Shown here: one piece after another, positions 7,032 to 14,359 of the stretch
Position numbering within the stretch: the stretch's first letter is position 1
How the letters are laid out: each line of letters opens with the position of its first letter
Virus record (IMG/VR): IMGVR_UViG_3300047476_001053
Location: 1-40,704 of that record
Origin: a virus
DNA length: 40,704 nucleotides
Direction: 5' to 3' (one strand)
Position numbers and translations under genes: made by a program
Notes under the pieces: model-generated
Told to the model about the DNA's origin: nothing
What the model saw: the letters and a program-made list of their open reading frames with translations, nothing else
The model's database searches: none

Positions 7032-7466
7032 TTAACTGCTTAGTTTGTTTTTAATGTGAGAGCCATGGACACGGACCTGTATATGTCCGTTATAATAATC
7101 ATCTGATTCTAAGACTTGGTGTCGGAATTGTTCTCTTGCTTCAATATATGAACATTCAGCTTTTGATTTGCAGTAAAAAAGTATTTCTCTTGTAAATTTT
7201 TCTGGGCCTAGTGTTTGTATGTCTTTTTTGAGTTCGTCGTTTGAGCCATAATATTCTTGCCAATCGCTGTCAATCTTGCTTCTGATCTTCTTTTTCTTTT
7301 TAGTGCCGTTTTTGAGTTTTACTGTTTTTACTGTAGTTTTTGAAAATTTGGCTAGTTTTTTCCCTATGTATTTGCGCCCAGATACTGTATTTGTGATCAA
7401 ATACACAAATCCCACGCAATCCTCAGGAAGGGTTTCCACAAGAGTGGATTCAAATAGCCATGACAT
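7032..7466 (-). CDS. GIY-YIG domain nuclease
   Basis: This is a 144-aa protein from ATG 7466. An upstream in-frame start at 7514 would overlap the radical-SAM gene; I prefer MSWLFESTLVE because related phage proteins I recall begin with a similar M-x-WL sequence. The GIY-YIG core is visible as GFVYLITN ... GRKYIGKK near residues 18-36. A basic Lys-rich insert follows, then SDWQEYYGS and the conserved Glu of SYIEAREQF near residue 115. Free-standing nucleases of this type are common in T4-like phages; they can be homing endonucleases or DNA-degrading enzymes. It closes the gp55-gp47-gp46-radical-SAM operon. No intron is evident around it. Target and role are unknown. Confidence 0.75.
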   Translation of the reverse strand: MSWLFESTLVETLPEDCVGFVYLITNTVSGRKYIGKKLAKFSKTTVKTVKLKNGTKKKKKIRSKIDSDWQEYYGSNDELKKDIQTLGPEKFTREILFYCKSKAECSYIEAREQFRHQVLESDDYYNGHIQVRVHGSHIKNKLSS

Positions 7467-7485
7467 ACAGCATATAATTATCTCT

Positions 7486-8493
7486 TTACCATTCAGTTGC
7501 GTAATTTTCATCAACTACCGCAGCAGTACATTTGGTTTGACATTCGCGCCATTTGTAGGTTTGAAAATCGTTGTGCCAAAATTGATCTGCTAAACACTCC
7601 TCTAACTTCCATTTGTTTAAATCAAATTTACGAGCTATTTCCTGCCACTCGTTGTTGTGACTATATCTATTAGCGACCCAACAGCAAGGATATAGCAGGC
7701 CCTGAGCAGATATATACAATCCTTTGTTTCCGATACTACACAACGGCACAATTAATTTGTTGTCTTTTACAGTATTGTACAGCATGTAGTTAATACCAGG
7801 AACAGGATTAGAGCGAAAAGTAAAATCAGTTAATTCTCTTTCAAACCGCTCAGTTTTACTAATAAAATTGTTCGATGGTTGCAATTGATCAGCTGGCCCG
7901 TACACAGGATACACCTTTGCGAACTTGGTACTACGAGTCAATTGAAATCTATCTACACCTAGCTGTTTCGCATAAGATTTCATGCTTTCTATTGCATCTT
8001 CGTTAAATTTAAACGCAATAGCAGCCCACACAATCTGCACATTACTAGCAGCTCGAAGAGTGCGTATGCCTTCAATAATACTCGCCCAATCGCTGTTTAC
8101 ACGATACTGTGCATTTGATGCCTGATCGTATCCATCAATGCTAAAATGCACACTGTCTATACCAGTTAAAACATCACCTAACGCTTGCCACCACTCAGTT
8201 TTTTTATAACTGCCGTTAGTGACAATAACAATTTCAACAGTGGGCTTGATATCTTTAATGTACCTGATTACAGGAATTAAATCATGTGCATAGATAGGAT
8301 CGCCATCATCACCGCAAAATGTAATTTTTTCAACATCACTACAAATAAACTCCGGTGTAAAATTGCGTTGAAAAAATGCTAAATCTAGTTCAGTGTTGAC
8401 AAGAGTATTGGGCACTTCTTGTCTAGCGCATCTAGGACAAGACAATGTGCATTTGCTGCTTATTTCAATATGAAAGTGCCAAGTTGCTAACAT
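7486..8493 (-). CDS. Radical SAM enzyme with SPASM/twitch-like C-terminus (paralogue A)
   Basis: This is a 335-aa protein. ATG 8493 is chosen over GTG 8514 because AAAGGA lies at good spacing upstream of the ATG; the start overlaps the end of the preceding gene by 7 bases. The radical-SAM cluster motif CxxxCxxC is at C15, C19 and C22 (KCTLSCPRC). A glycine-containing FCGDDGDP segment follows and should help bind S-adenosylmethionine, then VTNGSYKKTEWWQALG and HFSIDGYD. Near the C-terminus, LCSIGNKGLYISAQG...YPCCW and further Cys (ECLADQ, ECQTKC) look like a SPASM or twitch domain holding an extra Fe-S cluster. Such enzymes often modify peptides or sugars; the substrate here is unknown. It is a paralogue of the adjacent upstream gene. 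Confidence 0.85.
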   Translation of the reverse strand: MLATWHFHIEISSKCTLSCPRCARQEVPNTLVNTELDLAFFQRNFTPEFICSDVEKITFCGDDGDPIYAHDLIPVIRYIKDIKPTVEIVIVTNGSYKKTEWWQALGDVLTGIDSVHFSIDGYDQASNAQYRVNSDWASIIEGIRTLRAASNVQIVWAAIAFKFNEDAIESMKSYAKQLGVDRFQLTRSTKFAKVYPVYGPADQLQPSNNFISKTERFERELTDFTFRSNPVPGINYMLYNTVKDNKLIVPLCSIGNKGLYISAQGLLYPCCWVANRYSHNNEWQEIARKFDLNKWKLEECLADQFWHNDFQTYKWRECQTKCTAAVVDENYATEW

Positions 8494-9359
8494 AAAGCCA
8501 CGTTCCTTTGCCACTGCCCAGTAAAGTTTGACATATTATTAACAGTACTACAGGTAGCTTGACATGTTGGGTTGCAACTAGATGTATCCCACGAAGATGC
8601 AATTTGATCAAAGTCATTGACAGTGTAATCTGTTACACCTAACCAGCAACACGGATGGAACACACCGCGAGCACTAAGATATAAACTTTGATCACGATTT
8701 CTAAAGCAATCAATTGGGCCAGTTTCTATAACAGGTCTTGACCAACCTTTTGGTGCCCGCAACCAATCCACAGTGGGCACACGTTTACTAACCTTAGCTC
8801 TAAACCATTTAAAGCCCATTGTTCGTGCCAATTGTTCGCATTGCTCAACCTGATGTTCGTTGTGTTCATACACCAACATATCCCAATGAGCCGAACCACC
8901 AGCACGAATAAATGCTTCTGCATTAGTCATTACTCGATCCCACACTATATTTTTTCTATAAATGTGATTGGTATCCGCTAATCCATCAATGCTAAACACT
9001 ACATAATCAAGAGGATTGTTTAGTCGTTCTCCCAAGGCCGTCCACCACCATGCAGCTTGTAATCCACCATTGGTGTTCATACCAATTGTAATGCTGCTAT
9101 TAATGTTTCTAAAATGATCAACGATGGCTAATGCTTCGCTGGCAGCAGGGTCGCCGTAATTGCCACACATGAACATTTTATCTAAGCGATAAATTACATG
9201 GTCAGGAAGTATACGTCGAATGTCAGTGGGAGTAAGCGAGTGCTTGATTTTTTTATTAAATGCGGGATCAGTTTCTCGCGCACAAGAAGGACAAGCCGCC
9301 TGACAAACGTCAGTTGGCTCTAAGTGTAATACTCTAACTGTTTCAAACAATTTCAACAT
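8487..9359 (-). CDS. Radical SAM enzyme with SPASM/twitch-like C-terminus (paralogue B)
   Basis: This is a 290-aa protein. ATG 9359 lies within the last codons of gp46; a GTG at 9398 would add 13 residues and is less likely. The motif CxxxCxxC is C19, C23, C26 (VCQAACPSC). It shares with paralogue A the MCGNYGDPA segment, the MNTNGG...WWWTALGERL block and VFSIDGLAD...IYRKN, so the two arose by duplication or tandem acquisition. The C-terminal Cys pattern (DCFRN, HPCCW, CNPTCQATC) suggests one auxiliary Fe-S cluster. Overlapping starts and stops with gp46 and paralogue A show that all three are translated from one message. A heterodimer or successive steps on one substrate are plausible. No precursor peptide gene is obvious nearby. 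Confidence 0.85.
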   Translation of the reverse strand: MLKLFETVRVLHLEPTDVCQAACPSCARETDPAFNKKIKHSLTPTDIRRILPDHVIYRLDKMFMCGNYGDPAASEALAIVDHFRNINSSITIGMNTNGGLQAAWWWTALGERLNNPLDYVVFSIDGLADTNHIYRKNIVWDRVMTNAEAFIRAGGSAHWDMLVYEHNEHQVEQCEQLARTMGFKWFRAKVSKRVPTVDWLRAPKGWSRPVIETGPIDCFRNRDQSLYLSARGVFHPCCWLGVTDYTVNDFDQIASSWDTSSCNPTCQATCSTVNNMSNFTGQWQRNVALC

Positions 9360-11112
9360 CGGTGTTATAACTTGTAAATCCGTTTTCTTTAACCACACTT
9401 AACACGTTGTTTACTCGCCCAGCAAGTTCGTCTTTGTGTGACACTAACCAAACACTGCGATTGCCTTCGCGACTCATCTTCTTGAGAATAGCTAAACTGT
9501 TTTCTACACCTGAACTGTCCATACCGGTATCAATAACTTCATCAATGAACAACAAGTTGATAGGCTGATACAAGCTTTCCCACACATCGCGGAACGCCCA
9601 GCTTAGGCTTAGAATCAATCTATTACGTTCGCCTCTAGATAAGTTGTCAAAGTCTAGTTCTCTACCCAGTTCCTCGATACTAACAGTTAGATCATTTTGG
9701 AACTTTACAGTGTGCGGTAATCCAATACGATCTAGATATTGACTCAGTCTTGAATTTAGATAACTTAGATTTTGATCAATAATACGTTTACGAATAAAGC
9801 TATCTTTATTAGTTAAAAGTTTAAGTAAAAATTCTTGATGTTCTTTTACATTAGCAAGTTCGTTAATTAGATCATAATTGATTTCTTCCAGTGCCTGAGT
9901 TTCCATTTCTCGAATTTGCTCAGCATATGGATCTTGAGCATTGGTCAATGTTTCTAATTGTTGTTTCAAATTGGCCACAGTGTTTTTGTGATTGATAGCA
10001 TCTTCTTTGCGATCGTAAAACACTCGAGGCACAGGACCAAGATCGCCAATAAGGTCTAATGCTTCGGTGTGCGACATCAATTGTTCGTCGTTGGCAAGAT
10101 ACTGCAATGCAGTTTCTTTTAATGTTGTGCGTTTTTCGTTGAGTACTTCTTCGTGTTTGGCATCGTGCATGGTCTGCCCACACGCATAACACTCGTGTTT
10201 TTCTAATTTTTCAATTTCTAATTTTAATTTATCTAAAGTTTTAAGAATCTTCACTTGCTCTAATTCGCAAGCAGTTTTCCATTTACCTATTTCGTTTTTC
10301 TTTTGTGAATTTTTATTCCATTCGTCTAGCGCATCGTGTGCTGCAAGTTCGGGCTCAATGTCGATGTCACCAACTACGTCTAGTGCAGATCTTAGTTCAT
10401 TGATCTCATTGAGATTTTTATTGGTCCACAAGGTTTGTCTACGACGTGTGGCTTCAATTTGTTCTTGTATGCGGGCATTGGCATCTGTCACAGCTTTGAT
10501 ACGATACTCTTCCGCTGTAATAGCATCTTTGGTTGCTTTCAGTTGCTCCTTTAATGCATCAGCTTTATCGGACAGCATTGTAATGCCTAGCAACTGTTCA
10601 ATGATAGTTCTTTGATCGTTGGCTTTGAGTGAAAGGAACGGCTCGGTATAAGTGTTGAGTGCAACAATGTGTTTGAACATGTCATGGCTCATGCCCAACA
10701 TGCGTTCAATTTCTGCTTGGGTTTCTCTGCTATCTCCTTGGCTTTCGTCGGTGATTTGCTGCTCTTCTCCACCAACATAGAAAGCCATGGTATTAGGCTT
10801 GCGACCGCGTTCAATTCGATAATCAACACCGTCTTTTTCGAACTCAATTGTGACCAGCATGTTCTTACCATTTGTTTTATTGATAAGATTATCTTTTTTG
10901 ATATTGGTTAGAGCGGCGCCGTAGAGAGCATAGCTTAGTGCATTAATAATGGTTGTTTTGCCAGTTCCATTCCTGGCTCCTGTGTCGTCTCCGCCCAGGT
11001 CCAAGTTCTGACCTAGCACAAGAGTAAGATCTTTTCGATCAAACTGAACAGCCTGGGTAGCATTACCCACGCTCATAAAATTCTTTACCGCAAGTGTTTT
11101 AATTTTAAACAT
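9343..11112 (-). CDS. 46: Recombination endonuclease subunit gp46 (Rad50/SbcC-like)
   Basis: This is a 589-aa SMC-type ATPase that partners gp47 to resect DNA ends for recombination-dependent replication and host DNA breakdown. The Walker A motif GARNGTGKTT lies at residues 46-55. Long coiled-coil arms flank a zinc-hook CxxC (ECYACGQ) near residue 308. The ABC signature LSRGERNRL is at about 491-499, Walker B NLLFIDEV at about 519-526, and a switch His in VSHKDEL near 557. Length agrees with T4 gp46 (about 560 aa). Its ATG overlaps the gp47 stop (TAATG) and its end overlaps the first radical-SAM gene. The call is very sure. Confidence 0.95.
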   Translation of the reverse strand: MFKIKTLAVKNFMSVGNATQAVQFDRKDLTLVLGQNLDLGGDDTGARNGTGKTTIINALSYALYGAALTNIKKDNLINKTNGKNMLVTIEFEKDGVDYRIERGRKPNTMAFYVGGEEQQITDESQGDSRETQAEIERMLGMSHDMFKHIVALNTYTEPFLSLKANDQRTIIEQLLGITMLSDKADALKEQLKATKDAITAEEYRIKAVTDANARIQEQIEATRRRQTLWTNKNLNEINELRSALDVVGDIDIEPELAAHDALDEWNKNSQKKNEIGKWKTACELEQVKILKTLDKLKLEIEKLEKHECYACGQTMHDAKHEEVLNEKRTTLKETALQYLANDEQLMSHTEALDLIGDLGPVPRVFYDRKEDAINHKNTVANLKQQLETLTNAQDPYAEQIREMETQALEEINYDLINELANVKEHQEFLLKLLTNKDSFIRKRIIDQNLSYLNSRLSQYLDRIGLPHTVKFQNDLTVSIEELGRELDFDNLSRGERNRLILSLSWAFRDVWESLYQPINLLFIDEVIDTGMDSSGVENSLAILKKMSREGNRSVWLVSHKDELAGRVNNVLSVVKENGFTSYNTDVEIV

Positions 11113-12131
11113 TAGAGATTTCTATAAATGTCTAGCAACAAATTTTTGTTATACTGCTCGCTTTGAATATTTGTAAGTTGATTGGTCACAATAGTGTCCA
11201 CACTTTCAAACATGATATTGCCAGTGATGTCGTAATTGATATCTTCGCTTACAACTTTTTGAGGAATAAGTGTAATCTCTCTAAGATTGTAAGTATTTAC
11301 AAATGTTTCTTTGATGAATGTGGCTTCTTCATAACTGATATCCACATCAAGATTCACACGCACATGCATACCTGGATTCAACAGTGCATCGGTATTTTGT
11401 AAAACATCGCTAAGTTGATACACACGATATCTGGGTTGATTGGGCCATGCATGATACTCCGGCTCTGCACCCCATTCCAGTATCATCATACCACGCTCGT
11501 CGTCGTGATTGTCTGCATAGTTGTGTGGAAAGCAGTTGCCAATGTAAGTAATGTTCTTGTGCGTTTGACGCTTGTGAAAGTGTCCAGTAAACACACGTTC
11601 AATGCCGTGAAAGTCTTCACGTTTGACATCACCGTGATCCGGCATCTGTACCATGGCATTCATATAGAAGTGTGGTAGTTCAAAATGCCCAAACATGTAC
11701 TTGGCGTTTAGCTTTGGAATACGCTTATGATCGTCACCAACCAACCAAGGAGCAATAACCACGTCGCCACCAATATGCCAATCATTACAAATATGAACGT
11801 TAGGTAAGTGCCGCGCCCATTCCACACTTTGGACATCTCTCTTGTCGCGATAATAAAGATCGTGATTGCCAGGAATAAAATAAACAGCTTTAAAATGGTC
11901 ATTCAGGTGCTCCAAGGCTCTGAGGCTGTAGTTGAGAGTCACAATGTTGATTGACGCTCGATTGTTGTGCCAGTCCCCTAAGAAGAACGCTGTTTCGCAT
12001 CCTTCCTCTTTTGCCTTGGCAGAGAACCACTTTATGAAATTCAAGCAATCGTCGTTGTGTGTTTGACTGTTGCTTTTTAAGCCAAAATGGATATCGGTGC
12101 AGACTGCTGCTTTTTTAAATAGATTAGACAT
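11112..12131 (-). CDS. 47: Recombination endonuclease subunit gp47 (Mre11/SbcD-like)
   Basis: This is a 339-aa metallophosphatase, the nuclease half of the gp46-gp47 complex. The five metal-binding motifs are readable: DIHFG (13-17), GDWHNN (52-57), GNHD (88-91), GHFE (148-151) and GHFHKRQ (183-189). Length matches T4 gp47 (339 aa). It lies between gp55 and gp46 on the minus strand, the same relative order as in T4. The ATG has only a weak ribosome site. The call is very sure. Confidence 0.95.
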   Translation of the reverse strand: MSNLFKKAAVCTDIHFGLKSNSQTHNDDCLNFIKWFSAKAKEEGCETAFFLGDWHNNRASINIVTLNYSLRALEHLNDHFKAVYFIPGNHDLYYRDKRDVQSVEWARHLPNVHICNDWHIGGDVVIAPWLVGDDHKRIPKLNAKYMFGHFELPHFYMNAMVQMPDHGDVKREDFHGIERVFTGHFHKRQTHKNITYIGNCFPHNYADNHDDERGMMILEWGAEPEYHAWPNQPRYRVYQLSDVLQNTDALLNPGMHVRVNLDVDISYEEATFIKETFVNTYNLREITLIPQKVVSEDINYDITGNIMFESVDTIVTNQLTNIQSEQYNKNLLLDIYRNL

Positions 12132-12169
12132 CTTGTTAGTTTACACTTTTGCAGACAGGAAAGTCAAAC

Positions 12170-13054
12170 TTAATCGTCGTTGTAATCACCAGATGGCGGT
12201 CCTCCACCCCAGGATCCCATACCTTGTCTGGTATAACTTGGCGTCAGGCCATTCATCTCAAGAATATCATCTCGAAGATTCTGGTTGCGCTTTTCAATGT
12301 TAAGGACTCGAGTAAAGCTATTAGTGATAGCAGCAGTATAATAAGCAAAAGGATTCTGTGATTTTGATTCATCAAATTGCAATCCTATCTGTGATAGTTG
12401 AAGCAATGCCTGACTCCGCATTTCGTCATTGTAAGTGTATCCGCGCCAATTGCTACGTGTAGCATAACGCTCACACAGTTTCATAAACATGTGAGCCAGT
12501 TTTTTGGTCATAGTTCCGTGATCTCGACTAAATTTACCTGTTTCTAAATCACCAATCCAGTGACTTTTGCCTACACAGTATGGATTGCCATCTTCGTCAA
12601 CCTTGTAATGTTGAAATGGTGGAAAATTACATTTGGTATATTTTGCAGGAACTGCTACTTCTACACCATCGTCGTATTCGGTTATAACTGCGGGATCATC
12701 GTCCAACAGCTTTTCTTGACTTTTACGAGTTTTTGCCTCGTCAATCGGGATATGCTCCCAGGTCATTATACGAAATACGATTTCGGTGTCTTTGATTTTG
12801 CTAGGTTTGACTGCAAAGTCATCCAGTTTCAATTTTACTGTGGTTTTGGCTTGTGCTTCGTCGTATGCTGCTCTGCCCAAGCGTTCTGCCCTGGCTTTGC
12901 GTCCAGCAGCAATATTTTTTTTGTTTATTTTGTCAACACCGGGCAAGATTAAATCATAATCGCCGTCTTCGGCAGTCAAGAAGCTACAGTAAGTGGCTTT
13001 ACTTTTGTGAATTTCTTTAAGAATGTCACGGTTGTTTAGATAATTGTGTTTCAT
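12170..13054 (-). CDS. 55: Late-transcription sigma factor gp55
   Basis: This is a 294-aa protein. The C-terminal third (about residues 178-280) resembles phage late sigma factors: MFMKLCERYATRSNWRGYTY, then QNPFAYYTAAITNSFTRVLN and a basic KRNQNLRDDIL segment ending in PSYTRQ, equivalent to sigma region 2 that recognises TATAAATA. T4 gp55 is about 185 aa, so the N-terminal ~175 residues (a basic start, a CxxC-less mixed domain, and YTKCNFPPFQHYKVDEDG near 138-155) are an extension. A good AAGGAA ribosome site precedes the ATG. It lies upstream of gp47-gp46, as in T4. Presence of this factor agrees with the TAAATA elements seen in front of the structural genes. The C-terminal tail is Gly/Ser/Pro-rich. 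Confidence 0.85.
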   Translation of the reverse strand: MKHNYLNNRDILKEIHKSKATYCSFLTAEDGDYDLILPGVDKINKKNIAAGRKARAERLGRAAYDEAQAKTTVKLKLDDFAVKPSKIKDTEIVFRIMTWEHIPIDEAKTRKSQEKLLDDDPAVITEYDDGVEVAVPAKYTKCNFPPFQHYKVDEDGNPYCVGKSHWIGDLETGKFSRDHGTMTKKLAHMFMKLCERYATRSNWRGYTYNDEMRSQALLQLSQIGLQFDESKSQNPFAYYTAAITNSFTRVLNIEKRNQNLRDDILEMNGLTPSYTRQGMGSWGGGPPSGDYNDD

Positions 13055-13086
13055 TAGATTCCTTAAAATACGCTGTTAATTTAACA

Positions 13087-13094
13087 AATAAATA
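13087..13094 (+). promoter_or_regulatory. Candidate late promoter for the baseplate operon
   Basis: AATAAATA lies in the gap between the divergent gp55 and gp48 genes. The predicted start near 13100 gives an 18-base leader that includes the strong AAGAGGAAA ribosome site just before the ATG at 13118. The surrounding AT-rich repeats make the exact register uncertain. Confidence 0.45.
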
Positions 13095-13117
13095 ATAAAA
13101 AAGCAAGAGGAAATTAC

Positions 13118-14053
13118 ATGCCAGTAGTAGAAGATTCAAAATTGGGCTTATTTGCCCCAAACAAAAATAGCCAGTTAAACCCAACACTTGATGCAGAAGG
13201 ACGGGCAGCGTTTCTTGAGCGCCAAAAAGGAACGGTTAGTGGTAGTGGTGACCCAAAAGAAAGTCGACTACTCAAAGCAGGTTTACAAGCAGATGGAACT
13301 GCAATTGGATCTTCTACTGGTGGAGCTCCGCCCACAATTGGATTTGATCGGTCCGGCGAAGAATGGCGTGTGCGAGTCAGCGTAAATCCTGGCGCACCCA
13401 TACTGTACAGAGATCCAAATCCTGGAGTTATGGCATATCTTAAAGATACTGACGGAGTCATATTTCCTTATGTTCCTCAAGTGACTGTGGCTTATCAGGC
13501 CAGATACGGGTCGCAACCGTTAACACATACAAATTATACAAACTATTTTTACGAAGCCAGCGAAGTGCAAGCAATACAAATCAGCGGAGAATTTTCTGTG
13601 CAGAACGATTTTGATGCACAATATCTGTTGGGAGCGTTATATTTTTTCAGGGCAGCAACTAAAATGTTTTACGGCAACTCAGGAACTTACCAAGGATCAC
13701 CGCCACCTATTCTGTACCTCGACGGATATGGCGCACATTATTTACCGCATGTGCCTTGCTTGTTAACTCAATTTTCGCATACCATGCCCAATGATGTTGA
13801 TTATGTTGAAACCACATATCAATCAAAGACCACAACAAAAACCACAATTGATACAGCTACAAAACTTCCTACGACACGATCTGGGTCCGGTACAATTACC
13901 ACAGAAACAGCAGAGTTGCCAGCAAGAACACGACTGCCTACTGTAAGTACTATTAGTATTACTTTACAGCCAGTTTACAGCCGCGCAAAACAACGAGAGT
14001 TTGACTTTAACGCATTTGCCAGAGGCGACATGATCACCAAGGGGATAATATAA
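13118..14053 (+). CDS. 48: Tail tube cap / baseplate protein gp48-like
   Basis: This is a 311-aa protein. The middle and C-terminal parts carry the pattern I know from cyanophage-type gp48: FPYVPQVTVAYQARYG, a His/Asn/Tyr-rich loop, then IQISGEFSVQNDFDAQYLLGALYFFRAATKMFYG, PPPILYLDGYGAHYLPHVP, TMPNDVDYV, and a final PTVSTISITLQPVYSR strand. gp48 sits on top of the hub and starts tail tube growth. The first ~95 residues are Ser/Gly-rich and less conserved. It opens the long plus-strand baseplate operon and ends one base into the gp53 ATG. T4 gp54 is a relative, so gp54 is the alternative call. Confidence 0.75.
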   Translation: MPVVEDSKLGLFAPNKNSQLNPTLDAEGRAAFLERQKGTVSGSGDPKESRLLKAGLQADGTAIGSSTGGAPPTIGFDRSGEEWRVRVSVNPGAPILYRDPNPGVMAYLKDTDGVIFPYVPQVTVAYQARYGSQPLTHTNYTNYFYEASEVQAIQISGEFSVQNDFDAQYLLGALYFFRAATKMFYGNSGTYQGSPPPILYLDGYGAHYLPHVPCLLTQFSHTMPNDVDYVETTYQSKTTTKTTIDTATKLPTTRSGSGTITTETAELPARTRLPTVSTISITLQPVYSRAKQREFDFNAFARGDMITKGII

Positions 14054-14358
14054 TGGCAAAAGTTGCTTACTCGGGTACTAGCCCTTACGCACAAACTCGA
14101 ACATTTGGTAATTTTTTAGATGTGATGGTGTATAGACCCATTACTAAAAAAGACGATGATGTTTTATACGAAATTGACAAAGTGTACGAATACAGACCAG
14201 ATATACTGGCATCGGACTTGTACGGAGACAGTGCGCTCTGGTGGGTGTTTGCTGTGCGTAATCCCAATGTGCTCAAAGATCCTTTATTTGATTTTCGTGC
14301 CGGAGTACAAATTTTTATTCCTAAAAAAGCCACACTCCAACAAGACTTAGGAGTATAA
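14053..14358 (+). CDS. 53: Baseplate wedge protein gp53-like
   Basis: This is a 101-aa protein; AAGGGG lies 12 bases upstream and the ATG overlaps the gp48 stop. The segments YRPDILASDLYGDSALWWVF and ending FRAGVQIFIPKK are typical of gp53 wedge proteins. These bind at the inner wedge-hub interface and end in a LysM-like strand. T4 gp53 is about 196 aa, so this is a short version keeping the core. The next gene starts two bases downstream. Confidence 0.8.
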   Translation: MAKVAYSGTSPYAQTRTFGNFLDVMVYRPITKKDDDVLYEIDKVYEYRPDILASDLYGDSALWWVFAVRNPNVLKDPLFDFRAGVQIFIPKKATLQQDLGV

Positions 14359-14359
14359 C

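Noticed and set aside
11708-11902. 64-aa hydrophobic, membrane-like frame on the minus strand
   Set aside because: It lies entirely within gp47 in another frame; gp47 is complete with all metal motifs, so this is a chance frame on hydrophobic-biased codons.
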